From Bacillus sp. UNC41MFS5 (lineage in GTDB: Bacteria > Bacillota > Bacilli > Bacillales_B > DSM-18226), in contig NZ_KK366020.1 in NCBI RefSeq assembly GCF_000686805.1, forward strand, positions 345,707 to 409,706: a stretch of DNA of 64,000 bases, in the 5' to 3' direction. Below are positions 9,547-19,022 of this stretch, one piece after another. The notes beneath the pieces are model-generated. The model was not told the DNA's origin. It was given only the letters and a program-made list of their open reading frames with translations, and made no database searches. A program made the translations under genes and the position numbers. Numbering within the stretch: position 1 is the first letter of the stretch; every line of letters begins with the position of its first letter.

Positions 9547-10736
9547 GAATGGCGAAAACATTTTCAAAACCCAAAATTTTAATTGTCCACAATTATTATC
9601 AAATCCCTGGTGGAGAGGATACTGTTGTGGCAAACGAAAAGAGATTACTTGAAAATCAAGGGCATGAGGTAGTTCTTTATAGCCGTAACAATTCTGAACT
9701 AAAAAAAATGAGTAATTTTCAAAAACTATGTTTACCTTTTACAACTGTCTTCTCTCTGAGAACATACAAGGAAATCAAAAAAAAAATAAAACAGCACAGC
9801 ATAGATATCGTTCATGTCCATAACACTTTAAATCTGATTTCACCGTCAGTGTACTATGCAGCTTTCTCTTGTAATGTTCCGGTTGTTCAGACCATTCATA
9901 ATTTTAGATTCCTATGTCCAGCAGCAACCTTTTATCGAAACGGTAAAATCTGTGAGGATTGCACCAGCAAAGGTCTGAAGTGTGCGATTAAGTATTCTTG
10001 TTATAGAGGAAGCAAGTTACAGACGATGGCATCTGTTTTTACACTTAAAGTACATCGTTACTTGGGAACTTACAAGAAGTTAAATTATATCTGTTTAACA
10101 GAGTTTAACAAAGAGAAGCTGTTACAGCTGAATAAGGGAAAAAAACAAATTATTGATCCAAATAATGTTCATATTAAGCCGAATTTTGTTGACTCAGAAA
10201 CTGATTGTATTCCTTATGAACAACGTAAAAATCAATTTGTTTTTGCTGGACGCATCGACAAGTTGAAGGGCATTAGAATTTTATTAGAAACTTGGAAAGA
10301 TATCAAGGATTATGAATTGATAATTTGTGGGACAGGTCCTGAAGAAGATTGGTGTAAAAAATATATTGAGGAAAACAAAATGGTAAATGTAAAGATGCTA
10401 GGATATGTTCGAAATGAGGATGTAAAAAAAATCATAGGTGAATCTAAAGCACTAATTCTTCCAACACAATGGTATGAAGGATTTCCAATGAGTATTGTGG
10501 AGAGCTTGTCTAGTGGGACTCCGATTATCGGTAGTAATATTGGTAACGTTGGAAGTCTAATAGAAACTGGTGTTACAGGTTTTAAATTTAAGTTTGATTC
10601 GTCAAGTGAGTTAAAAAATGCAGTAAATCAGCTCGTTGATATGACAAGTAGCTCTACAAATTATTATAGAAATTATCTTTCTGAAAAAAGGAACTATATG
10701 ATATTGTCTGCAATTTACAAAAATGTGATAAATTAA
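9543..10736 (+). CDS. GT4-family glycosyltransferase
   Basis: GT-B fold retaining glycosyltransferase of 397 residues. The N-terminal domain starts KPKILIVHNYYQIPGGED. The C-terminal donor domain has FVFAGRIDKLKGI, LILPTQWYEGFPMSIVESLS and an E-x7-E arrangement typical of GT4. Cysteines between about residues 125 and 160 (FLCP, CEDC, KCAIKYSC) are a feature of one GT4 subgroup. Cytoplasmic and presumably membrane-associated. Translationally coupled to the preceding gene by an ATGA overlap. Confidence 0.9.
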   Translation: MRMAKTFSKPKILIVHNYYQIPGGEDTVVANEKRLLENQGHEVVLYSRNNSELKKMSNFQKLCLPFTTVFSLRTYKEIKKKIKQHSIDIVHVHNTLNLISPSVYYAAFSCNVPVVQTIHNFRFLCPAATFYRNGKICEDCTSKGLKCAIKYSCYRGSKLQTMASVFTLKVHRYLGTYKKLNYICLTEFNKEKLLQLNKGKKQIIDPNNVHIKPNFVDSETDCIPYEQRKNQFVFAGRIDKLKGIRILLETWKDIKDYELIICGTGPEEDWCKKYIEENKMVNVKMLGYVRNEDVKKIIGESKALILPTQWYEGFPMSIVESLSSGTPIIGSNIGNVGSLIETGVTGFKFKFDSSSELKNAVNQLVDMTSSSTNYYRNYLSEKRNYMILSAIYKNVIN

Positions 10737-10797
10737 GTAATCTTCCATATTATAAAAATTGACAACCACTCAACAATTTATTAAAGGAAGGTAAAAG

Positions 10798-11883
10798 ATG
10801 AAATTAGCAATGGTAAGACTTTATTGTGGAGAGTCAGGACAAAAAGGCTTTTACAATTTGCAAGAATTAGGATTAGCTAAAGCTTTAAATAAGATGGACA
10901 TTGATGTATATATTATTACTCTATCAAAAAAAGTCAAAAAAGTAATACAAGAAAAAGATGAATCTGGAGTAATTTTATTAACTGTCCCAGCAAGAGGTAT
11001 GGCTAATCATGGATATTTCAACTGTTCTATCCTATCAGATTTGGAAATAGATGTAGTTCATTTACAAAGCGATAATCAAATTTTTGCCCCATACGTAATG
11101 CGTTATTGTTATAAGAATGGAATTAATTGCTACAACTATGTGGGTACATTGTTTAGTGATAGTAATAATTTACTAAAGAGTTTAATTATGAGTATATTTT
11201 CAAAATGGAATATAAAATGCTATAAAAATGGTTTAGTCTTTGCAAAAACACCAAATGTGCAAAAGCAATTAATAGATGCAGGTGTCAGAAACGTTAAAAT
11301 TGCTCCTGTAGGGTTGGATACTGAAATAATTCCTCAAATAGAGGAACCGAAAAATAAGTTACGAAAAAAATTGGGTATTCCTCAGGATAAAAAAGTTTTA
11401 ATATTTGTAGGAAGACTTGAGGAATACAAAAAGCCACTCGAGGCAATAGATTTGATTAACGAATTAGATAATGATCACTATTTGTTGCTTATTGGTAAGG
11501 GAACATTAAAGGAAGATATGCTATCAAAAATAACGACATTAGAATTAGACAAAAAAATTAGATATATCGAAGCTGTACCAAATAAAGAAATTCATGAATA
11601 TTACAAAGCAAGCGATTATTTTATTAATTTGAATAATAAAGAAATTTTTGGAATGAGTATACTTGAAGCGATGTACCAAGGTTGTACAGTGGTGGCAGTT
11701 AAATCGCCTGGACCTAGTTATATTATTGAAGATGGTGTTTCAGGTTATTTGGTTTCAAATGAGAAGGAAATGATAGATGCAATTTATAAACGGCATACTA
11801 TCCACCCATTGGCTTCTCATAAGAGAATTGTTGAATGTTTTACATGGGAAAAAACCGCAGAGATAGTTTACTCAGTACTTTGA
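10798..11883 (+). CDS. GT4-family glycosyltransferase
   Basis: Second GT-B retaining transferase, 361 residues. It shows LIFVGRLEEYKKPLEAI, the long GKGTLKEDM loop and NNKEIFGMSILEAMYQGC, the donor-binding EX7E region. The acceptor-side N-terminal half is divergent, so the linkage made is unknown. Part of the AT-rich variable block; AAGGAAGG precedes the ATG. Confidence 0.88.
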   Translation: MKLAMVRLYCGESGQKGFYNLQELGLAKALNKMDIDVYIITLSKKVKKVIQEKDESGVILLTVPARGMANHGYFNCSILSDLEIDVVHLQSDNQIFAPYVMRYCYKNGINCYNYVGTLFSDSNNLLKSLIMSIFSKWNIKCYKNGLVFAKTPNVQKQLIDAGVRNVKIAPVGLDTEIIPQIEEPKNKLRKKLGIPQDKKVLIFVGRLEEYKKPLEAIDLINELDNDHYLLLIGKGTLKEDMLSKITTLELDKKIRYIEAVPNKEIHEYYKASDYFINLNNKEIFGMSILEAMYQGCTVVAVKSPGPSYIIEDGVSGYLVSNEKEMIDAIYKRHTIHPLASHKRIVECFTWEKTAEIVYSVL

Positions 11884-11930
11884 ATTAAGCAGTAGATATA
11901 ATAAATGATAAATAATAACGGGGGAAGAAA

Positions 11931-12794
11931 ATGGAAGTGAAATTTAAGGGTAATCTTTTAAAGTCGCTTGTTTGTAGTATATCACCGGAGTTTCTCACTA
12001 GAATACTTTATTATAAGAATTTCAAGAAATCATTGAACTTAAAAAATCCAAATTTGCTTAATGAAAAGTTACAGTATCTAAAATTGAAAATGTATACTGA
12101 TAATCCGATAATTACACAGTGTGTTGATAAGTACCGAGTAAGAGAATATCTTAAGAAATATAATTTAGAAATACTATGTCCGGAATTATATGGTGTGTAT
12201 GATACACCTGATGAAATAGATTGGAACAAGCTCCCCAAGGGATTTGTTATTAAGTGCAATCACGGAAGTGGTATGAATATCATATGTAACGACAAAGATA
12301 CTTTAGACATCGAAAAGGCTAAAGAATCTTTAAGTAAATGGATGAGAACAGACTTTTGGAAAATTTATGGGGAAACACAATATAAAAATGTTCAAAAAAA
12401 AATTATTATTGAAGAACTTCTTGATCCTAATATATTGACTTATAAATTTTATTGTTTTAATGGCCAAATTAGAGTAGCATATGTATCTTTAAATGGTGAA
12501 AATGGGGAAAAGGAGAAATATATGGATTATTTTGATCCTGATTGGAATTGGATTCCAGTCAAGTTGTGGCCGCATGAGAATGCTGCAGTTCATCCCCAAA
12601 AGCCTAAAGGTTATGAAGAAATGTGTAATTTAGCGAGAATACTCTCCCGAGATTTCCCATTTGTAAGGGTGGATTTATATAATGTTAATGGAACTATATA
12701 TTTTTCCGAATTAACATTTGTACCAACTGGTGGAATGATGAGATTAACTCCAGCAAATCTTAATGAAGAATGGGGAAAGTGGCTTAAATTATAA
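11931..12794 (+). CDS. TupA-like ATP-grasp protein
   Basis: Member of the ATP-grasp family found in polysaccharide and teichuronopeptide loci (TupA-like), 287 residues. Such proteins form amide or similar bonds using ATP; here it might attach an amino acid to the polymer. Evidence: LNLKNPNLLNEKLQYLKL, CVDKYRVREYLKKY, FVIKCNHGSGMNIIC (ATP-binding loop), IIIEELL, YKFYCFNGQIRV and VRVDLYNVNGTIYFSELTF. No substrate can be deduced. GGGGGAAG precedes the start. Confidence 0.85.
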   Translation: MEVKFKGNLLKSLVCSISPEFLTRILYYKNFKKSLNLKNPNLLNEKLQYLKLKMYTDNPIITQCVDKYRVREYLKKYNLEILCPELYGVYDTPDEIDWNKLPKGFVIKCNHGSGMNIICNDKDTLDIEKAKESLSKWMRTDFWKIYGETQYKNVQKKIIIEELLDPNILTYKFYCFNGQIRVAYVSLNGENGEKEKYMDYFDPDWNWIPVKLWPHENAAVHPQKPKGYEEMCNLARILSRDFPFVRVDLYNVNGTIYFSELTFVPTGGMMRLTPANLNEEWGKWLKL

Positions 12795-12852
12795 TGTATT
12801 GCATATAACTGAATGAAAATTTTCAGATGTATGAAATAAGGAGAGAATTGTA

Positions 12853-13587
12853 ATGAATTTAATTTCAATAATTACACCATGTTTTAATAGTGAGAATACT
12901 ATTAGACAGACGTTAGAAAGTGTGCTAAATCAATCCTACCAAAATTTTGAATATATTATTATTGATGGTGCATCTACTGATGATACGTTAAACATAATAA
13001 ATGAATATAAGATTCTATTTGGAGAAAAACTTCGGATTTTTTCCGAACCAGATGATGGTATCTATGATGCAATGAACAAAGGTATATCAAAGGCAAAAGG
13101 CAGTATTGTTGGTATTATTAATAGTGACGATTGGTATGAGTTAAATACATTAGAACTAATTAATCAAAACTATACTGGTGCAAAATATGAAATTCTTTAT
13201 GGGATGCAGAAAAACTGGGAAAATGAAAAAGAAAAAATTGTGTTTATAAAGAGCCATGAATTTATTGATACACAAATGTTAACTCATCCAACATGTTTTG
13301 TAACTAAAAGCACCTATTCAGATTTAGGGTGTTTTGATTTGTCTTACAAATCATCAGCCGATTATGAACTTATGATTCGTATGGTCAAGTCTGGGAAAGT
13401 ACATTTTACACCCATTCATCAAATTATGGCGAATTTTAGAATGGGTGGTATGTCAAGTGGGCAAATTGGAGTAAGAGAAGATGCAAATATAAGGTATCAT
13501 TACGGCATAATTAGTAAAAAGAAGATGATATTTACTATTTTTAAGAGCCTAGCTTATGAGATCATGAGTAAGCGAAAGTTAGTGTAG
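12853..13587 (+). CDS. GT2-family glycosyltransferase
   Basis: GT-A fold inverting transferase (244 residues). The N-terminus reads ISIITPCFNSENTIRQTLES, followed by IIDGASTDDTL, EPDDGIYDAMNKGI and INSDDWY (metal-binding DD). It ends shortly after the catalytic domain and has no membrane helices. Typical of short WcaA-like transferases in extracellular polysaccharide loci. Confidence 0.92.
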   Translation: MNLISIITPCFNSENTIRQTLESVLNQSYQNFEYIIIDGASTDDTLNIINEYKILFGEKLRIFSEPDDGIYDAMNKGISKAKGSIVGIINSDDWYELNTLELINQNYTGAKYEILYGMQKNWENEKEKIVFIKSHEFIDTQMLTHPTCFVTKSTYSDLGCFDLSYKSSADYELMIRMVKSGKVHFTPIHQIMANFRMGGMSSGQIGVREDANIRYHYGIISKKKMIFTIFKSLAYEIMSKRKLV

Positions 13588-13610
13588 GTTACAGAGGTGG
13601 AGAAATTTTT

Positions 13611-14561
13611 ATGATTAGTTATATTTATAAAATACTTGGGCTTTTCCATAGTAAATCTATATTTTTGGAAAAAATTTTCACTAAAATTTTTAAGATTTTT
13701 TTAAATGTATTTTACCCTCTATATTATAAGATTTCTGGAATTAATAAGGGATTGGGAATTAATACGAATGAAGTAAGAAAAGAAAGAATTATTATTTCTT
13801 TAACTTCCTTTCCTAATCGAATAGGAAAAGTATGGATTTGTTTGGAGTCATTACTGCGACAAAGTAAAAAGCCAGATATGATTATACTTTGGTTGGCAAA
13901 GCCACAATTTCCAAATGAGGAAAAAGACCTACCGAAACAATTACTACAATTGAAAAAGAGAGGTTTGGATATCCGCTTTACAACAGATGATATGCGTTCT
14001 CATAAAAAATATTATTATGTCATGAAAGAGTATATCGATGATATGATAATTACTGTGGACGATGATACATTTTATCCAGAAAATCTCCTTCAGAATCTAC
14101 TAAAGAAACACTATGAAAACCCAAATTGTATAATTGCAAATAGAGCGTGGCCAATGGCATTTAAAGAAAATAGTGAATTATATCCTTGTAGCGAATGGAG
14201 AAAACATGCCGTCATTAACGGTCCCCTAAATAATCATTTTGTTCAAGTTGGGGTTGATGGAGTTTTGTATCCTCCCAACTCCCTTAAAAGGGAGTTAGCT
14301 TTTAATAAGGGCATGATAAAAAAAGTGTGTCCTTTAGCAGACGATTTATGGTTAAACGCTATGGTTACATTAAATGGGAGAAAAGTTGTTGAAGGTGTAC
14401 CATTTAACAAATCAATTATTTTTCTTGAGATATTTGGAACTGCACAATTTGGATTGACGAAAGTTAATGTTGGGAAGAATAAGAATCAAGAGCAACTTGA
14501 AAATTTGATATTAAACTATCCGGAATATTTAGAAATGATAAAGAAAGAAGTCTACAGGTAG
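13611..14561 (+). CDS. Probable GT-A-fold glycosyltransferase
   Basis: 316 residues with IISLTSFPNRIGKVWICLES, QSKKPDMIILWLAKPQFP and IITVDDDTFYPENLLQNLL; the DDD is the likely metal/nucleotide-sugar site. A hydrophobic N-terminal stretch (about residues 1-45) may bind the membrane. Related proteins occur in capsule clusters of Firmicutes, but I cannot name the sugar. GGTGGAG precedes the ATG. Confidence 0.75.
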   Translation: MISYIYKILGLFHSKSIFLEKIFTKIFKIFLNVFYPLYYKISGINKGLGINTNEVRKERIIISLTSFPNRIGKVWICLESLLRQSKKPDMIILWLAKPQFPNEEKDLPKQLLQLKKRGLDIRFTTDDMRSHKKYYYVMKEYIDDMIITVDDDTFYPENLLQNLLKKHYENPNCIIANRAWPMAFKENSELYPCSEWRKHAVINGPLNNHFVQVGVDGVLYPPNSLKRELAFNKGMIKKVCPLADDLWLNAMVTLNGRKVVEGVPFNKSIIFLEIFGTAQFGLTKVNVGKNKNQEQLENLILNYPEYLEMIKKEVYR

Positions 14562-14623
14562 CTGAAATATATATATAATTATATGCAAAAAGGAAATCAA
14601 TAGTGTTTCTGCAGGAGGAAGTT

Positions 14624-15886
14624 ATGAATTTACCTAGATCAATCACCAAAATTAAAATAAATTATAATACTATTCTTCTTACAATGCTATTTTTTTTCAT
14701 GCACAATTGTTTTTACTTGGTAAATTCAAATTCAAAAATATTGGGGATTATTAGTTATCCTGACTTTTTATTTTTATATTGTCTATTTTTATTCCTGTTT
14801 TATTTTAAAATGTTTCCAAAAGGATATTTTGGAGGGTACTTTGCTAAAGTGATACTTTCCATTCCGATTTTAATTATTTTATCAAGTTTTATGGCATCTA
14901 TTAATTATGGACAGGGTATTCTTTCTGGCATATTGACTCAGAGAGCTTGGCTAATAACCATGTTTTTGTATTTTCCATTAATGGCATTGGTGCGTAATGG
15001 CAAGCTAAATATTGAATCGTTTCTATCAATTTTATACACTATTGTTTTTATAGAACTGTTCTTGTATTTCGTTCAGTTTTATGTTGGAGAATCCTATATG
15101 TTCCTTCACGTATTATACAATTATAGGTATGGATCAATCAGACTTTATACTGATACTGCATATATGTCTTTATTACTGTCACTTGCAACAGTAAAGTTTA
15201 TGAATAAAGAAAAAATACTTAAGAACGCTTTTTTCATAGCAGCTATATTGGCATACATTTTTATTGTCATTAAGGGCAGAGGTGCAAGCATATTTTTCCT
15301 TCTTACTTTTGTTCTAATTATAGTTTTGAGCAAGTCGAAACTGATTTACAAAATTTGTATAATGGTTATTATGTTCCTTTTAGGATTTTATATTTTTTTA
15401 CAAGCACAAACGGTTCAAGAACTAATATCAATTATTTTCCAAAACGCTGATGATCCCACCTTTAATGTAAGGATTTTTAGCCAACAATTCTATTTGTCTA
15501 AATTATCTTCAACAGCGGGAGCTTGGGCATTTGGGTACGGTTATCCTAATTCCACTATACCAAATTCAATGGCGGCAACGGGTAATGATTTAGGCTATTT
15601 GCTTGCGGATAATGGTATTTATGGTTTTGTTTTTTGCTATGGGTTTTTAGGAGTTGTTTGGTTTTTTTACAGTTCGATAGTACAAATAAAATATTCAGCA
15701 ATTCTGTTTTTTAAGTATAAGGATAGTGCTTTAATAGTCTCCATTGTATTAGGATTGGCAACTTTAGTTACAAATATTGTGTTTTTTTATAGCTTTTATT
15801 CATTTTCTAGTGTATTAGTGTTTATCACTATTGAGTTATTACTACGGAAATATCGAGATAATAATAAAGTAAGGTTAAGGGGTTAA
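14624..15886 (+). CDS. Wzy-like polysaccharide polymerase
   Basis: Integral membrane protein of 420 residues with about ten to twelve hydrophobic segments and a large extracytoplasmic loop (about residues 265-330), the usual layout of O-antigen/capsule polymerases. The motif KGRGASIFFLLTF lies in the middle of the protein. It polymerises lipid-linked repeats outside the membrane. I use the ATG at 14624 because CAGGAGGAAGTT immediately precedes it; the GTG at 14603 lies upstream of that site. Sequence identity within this family is always low, so the call rests on topology and context. Confidence 0.8.
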   Translation: MNLPRSITKIKINYNTILLTMLFFFMHNCFYLVNSNSKILGIISYPDFLFLYCLFLFLFYFKMFPKGYFGGYFAKVILSIPILIILSSFMASINYGQGILSGILTQRAWLITMFLYFPLMALVRNGKLNIESFLSILYTIVFIELFLYFVQFYVGESYMFLHVLYNYRYGSIRLYTDTAYMSLLLSLATVKFMNKEKILKNAFFIAAILAYIFIVIKGRGASIFFLLTFVLIIVLSKSKLIYKICIMVIMFLLGFYIFLQAQTVQELISIIFQNADDPTFNVRIFSQQFYLSKLSSTAGAWAFGYGYPNSTIPNSMAATGNDLGYLLADNGIYGFVFCYGFLGVVWFFYSSIVQIKYSAILFFKYKDSALIVSIVLGLATLVTNIVFFYSFYSFSSVLVFITIELLLRKYRDNNKVRLRG

Positions 15887-15888
15887 GG

Positions 15889-16548
15889 ATGAATTTTATT
15901 AAGGCTTTTTTTGCGAGTATTCATTATAAAATAAAATATCGAAACTGTAATATACGAAAACATGCACGTATAGTTAATGCAAAATTAGAAGGTAGAAATA
16001 CAATAGGTCAGCATTCGGATATTAGAAATTCGGCGATTGGGTACGGCACATATGTCCAACCTTATGCAAAAATATTTCAAACAAAAATAGGTAGGTTTTG
16101 TTCAATTGGGCAAAACTTTTCAGTAATTGTTGGGAATCATCCTGTTGAGAGTTTCGTATCAACTCATCCCTCGTTTTTTTCAATCCGCTGTCAAGCGGGC
16201 TTTACTTTTGTGGATAGAAATCTTTTCGATGAGTTTAAATATACTGACAATGGTTATATTTGTGAGATAGCAAATGATGTTTGGATTGGAGATAATGTTA
16301 GTATAATGAATGGCGTAAAGGTAGAAAATGGAGCAATTATTGCAGCAGGAGCTGTTGTGACAAAAGATGTTCCACCTTTTGCAATAGTAGGAGGAGTACC
16401 TGCCAAGATAATTAGATATAGGTTCGGAAATTCTGAAATTGAATTTTTAAATAAACTTCAATGGTGGAATAAAAGTATTAATTGGATTAGTGAAAATTCC
16501 AAGTTTTTTAACTCCCTTGATTTATTACGTAAGGTATTAAAGGATTAA
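15889..16548 (+). CDS. Hexapeptide-repeat acyltransferase (CatB/WbbJ-like)
   Basis: 219-residue left-handed beta-helix acetyltransferase. Hexapeptide rungs run from about residue 20 to 175 and include IGRFCSIGQNF, VGNHPVE with the catalytic histidine region, DVWIGDNVSIMNGVKVENGA and AAGAVVTKDVPPFAIVGGVP. It probably O-acetylates a sugar of the repeat unit, using acetyl-CoA in the cytoplasm. It starts two bases after the wzy stop. Confidence 0.9.
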   Translation: MNFIKAFFASIHYKIKYRNCNIRKHARIVNAKLEGRNTIGQHSDIRNSAIGYGTYVQPYAKIFQTKIGRFCSIGQNFSVIVGNHPVESFVSTHPSFFSIRCQAGFTFVDRNLFDEFKYTDNGYICEIANDVWIGDNVSIMNGVKVENGAIIAAGAVVTKDVPPFAIVGGVPAKIIRYRFGNSEIEFLNKLQWWNKSINWISENSKFFNSLDLLRKVLKD

Positions 16549-16608
16549 TAACTGAAAGTTACTTAGTATAAATTTGTTCTAATCGACTAAAAATAATGAG
16601 GGTTTATA

Positions 16609-17475
16609 ATGACATCGTTAATACCAGCTAACAATAAATTAGTTAGTCACATTTATAACAATAAAGATAATTATTTAATACAATATACAAATTGTAAAAG
16701 TAATATATGTGCAATTTATTTTTCAAGTAACGCAATATATTACCCTAATACAGAAGAAGAATTTTCTAATGTTATTATAAAAAAAGATAGGTTTGAATGG
16801 TATAGTACTAAAATAAATAAGGCTAAAAAACACATATTTATAAGAGATGTATATAAACAATGGTATATAGAAGGAATAAGTAGTAAATATGATAATACTG
16901 AAAAGTTATTAGATTTTTTAAAAGAACAAACCAGAGGTTATGAAATAATAACTGTGGGAAGTTCAGCTGGTGGATACGCAGCTATTTTATTTGGAGAAAT
17001 GTTAAAAGCTTCATATATACTAGCATTTTCTCCTCAATTTTCTTTGAATTATTATATTGAAAATGGAGAGTTTGAAGATAATCCTTTGATATTTAAATAT
17101 TTGGATGATAAATCTAAAAATAAATACTATGACCTTACAAATAAAATAAAAAATAGTAATATACCTATTTTTTATTTTATTCCAATAGAGAGTGAAGCTG
17201 ATATCTATCAGTTTAATCTTGTAAAAGATTATTCAAATGTATTTTGTTTTAAATTTATGTCAAAAATTCATGGACAAACAATGCATTCTTTTAACTTACC
17301 ATATATTCTAAATAAAGATTGTCATGAGTTAGTAAAGATATATAAAAGGTATTCTAGTGATAATATTAGTCAATTGAAATTCGCAATAGATACTTGTGGA
17401 CTTTTTAATGTTATTTTGGATTTCTCTAAAAAAATTGTAAAGCAGTATTTTAAGAAGGCTTTTAAACGAACTTAG
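16609..17475 (+). CDS. Alpha/beta-hydrolase-like protein of the polysaccharide locus
   Basis: 288 residues, no signal peptide. The nucleophile-elbow sequence ITVGSSAGGYAAILF (GSSAG, about residue 118) and a histidine in KIHGQTMHS near residue 225 suggest a serine-hydrolase fold, possibly an esterase or acyltransferase acting on the polymer. Extremely AT-rich, even for this block, with many isoleucine, lysine and asparagine codons, which suggests recent transfer. Function not established. The operon segment ends in a terminator 50 bases downstream. Confidence 0.6.
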   Translation: MTSLIPANNKLVSHIYNNKDNYLIQYTNCKSNICAIYFSSNAIYYPNTEEEFSNVIIKKDRFEWYSTKINKAKKHIFIRDVYKQWYIEGISSKYDNTEKLLDFLKEQTRGYEIITVGSSAGGYAAILFGEMLKASYILAFSPQFSLNYYIENGEFEDNPLIFKYLDDKSKNKYYDLTNKIKNSNIPIFYFIPIESEADIYQFNLVKDYSNVFCFKFMSKIHGQTMHSFNLPYILNKDCHELVKIYKRYSSDNISQLKFAIDTCGLFNVILDFSKKIVKQYFKKAFKRT

Positions 17476-17525
17476 TATTGGCAAATCAGGTATATCTCTT
17501 TATTTCGTCACTTAGTAGTAACATC

Positions 17526-17549
17526 GAGCCCTGAGGAGGCTCTTTTTTA
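17526..17549 (+). terminator. Intrinsic terminator
   Basis: Hairpin GAGCC-CTGAGGA-GGCTC followed by TTTTTTATTT. It ends the preceding hydrolase-like gene, but more polysaccharide genes follow in the same direction. Confidence 0.8.
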
Positions 17550-17906
17550 TTTAAGGTGTAATGTTTTTGGAGTTTCAATATTTTATAAGTGAAAAAAAGA
17601 TATCCATGTAGCATAAAACAAGGAAATGGATAAAGTAACTCAGATGTACATGACATAATCTATGTAATAGCCAATAAACCCAGTCAATATTCAGAACCAA
17701 GGTGAAATGGGAAGAGCCAATAACAATATGAGTTCCACTAATCAGCCGGTGTTGCAACTTGTCACTTTACTCGGAGCCTTTGCAAACGTGAAATCTAGTG
17801 CTTTTATTTAACGTGAATGTTTCTGAATTTTGCAGAGAAGATTCTATTGAATGTCATATGAAGCGAAACCGAAAACTATAGTATTAATCCTGAGAGGTAA
17901 TAGACT
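17550..17906. other. Gene-free spacer inside the polysaccharide locus
   Basis: A 357-base stretch without a credible reading frame. Compared with the tightly packed genes on either side it looks like a recombination junction or gene relic. I see no RNA motif in it. Confidence 0.4.
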
Positions 17907-18800
17907 ATGAAGAAGTCAAGTGAATTTTTGCTAAGTGTGGTAATACCAAATTATAATAATGCAAAATATATTAAAAAATGTATTGAAAGTATATTTGAAC
18001 AGTCATATTCAGGAGTTTTTCAAGTAATCATAGTGGATGATTGTTCAACTGATAACTCAATCCAAGTAATAGAAGAATTGATAAAAATTTATCCGAGAAT
18101 CAGTCTGGTAGCATTGAAGGAAAATGCGGGTGTTAGTAATGCCAGAAATATGGGGTTAAGTTGTGTGCAAACAAAGTATGTGACTTTTATTGATCCTGAT
18201 GATTATTATTTTAATAAAGACAAATTAAATAATGAAATGCAACTTATTATTAAATATAAAGAACAGTTTGGGAAAGATATTTTGTCATACTCACCTGTCA
18301 TAAATGTACAAAATGATTTATCCCAGTTTTTTTATCCTCCTTCAGATCAGAAAGCATATTTACAAGGGAATGTTAGAATAGATTTGCTTAAAGGGAGGAA
18401 TTTTAAAACAATCATGAGAGATTATTGTATTTCTACTCAAGTATTGCGAAATGTTGGTGGATACAATATCGAGCGTAATTTATACGAGGATTGGGAGCTC
18501 TTGCTAAAATTATCTCGACAAGTAGAGTTTTATTGTACGTTTGAATACGGAACAGCTTATCGCTTTTCAATAAACGGCTTGTCCAAACGTCCTATAAATT
18601 ATCTTAATGAAAAGAAAAACGAAATTTTTTACGAACAGATACATGATATTAGCGGGGCGTTAAAGAATGAAATATATTTAGTAAAAAAAGTAATAGATAC
18701 CAAGGCATCAATTAGGAGAAAATATTATCAAACGAAAAGGATAATAAAAAGAATTTTGATAAAGATAGGTATATATGACAGTATTGTAAATAATAAGTGA
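17907..18800 (+). CDS. GT2-family glycosyltransferase
   Basis: GT-A inverting transferase of 297 residues. Motifs: LSVVIPNYNNAKYIKKCIES, VIIVDDCSTDNSI, NAGVSNARNMGL, VTFIDPDDYY (metal-binding region) and YEDWELLLKL. The C-terminal tail is rich in lysine and arginine. GAGAGG lies upstream of the ATG. Confidence 0.92.
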   Translation: MKKSSEFLLSVVIPNYNNAKYIKKCIESIFEQSYSGVFQVIIVDDCSTDNSIQVIEELIKIYPRISLVALKENAGVSNARNMGLSCVQTKYVTFIDPDDYYFNKDKLNNEMQLIIKYKEQFGKDILSYSPVINVQNDLSQFFYPPSDQKAYLQGNVRIDLLKGRNFKTIMRDYCISTQVLRNVGGYNIERNLYEDWELLLKLSRQVEFYCTFEYGTAYRFSINGLSKRPINYLNEKKNEIFYEQIHDISGALKNEIYLVKKVIDTKASIRRKYYQTKRIIKRILIKIGIYDSIVNNK

Positions 18801-19022
18801 ATTTAAAATATTAATATGGATTTTACAAATAATTTTTAGGGAATCACTTCATACAAAATCGCAACAGATTATTAATGTTTGGCTTTGATAACCATTACCC
18901 CTTCACGCGGGAGACCTTTATATCGATATAAAAGCTATGGTGATATGAAAATATTGATATTTTAATAATGGAATAACATATGTTATTTCTAAAATATGCA
19001 TTAAATTATGGAGGAGCTTAAT

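Noticed and set aside
18801..19007. Possible RNA element between the GT2 and flippase genes
   Set aside because: A few short inverted repeats occur, but nothing matches a known RNA and there is no T tract.
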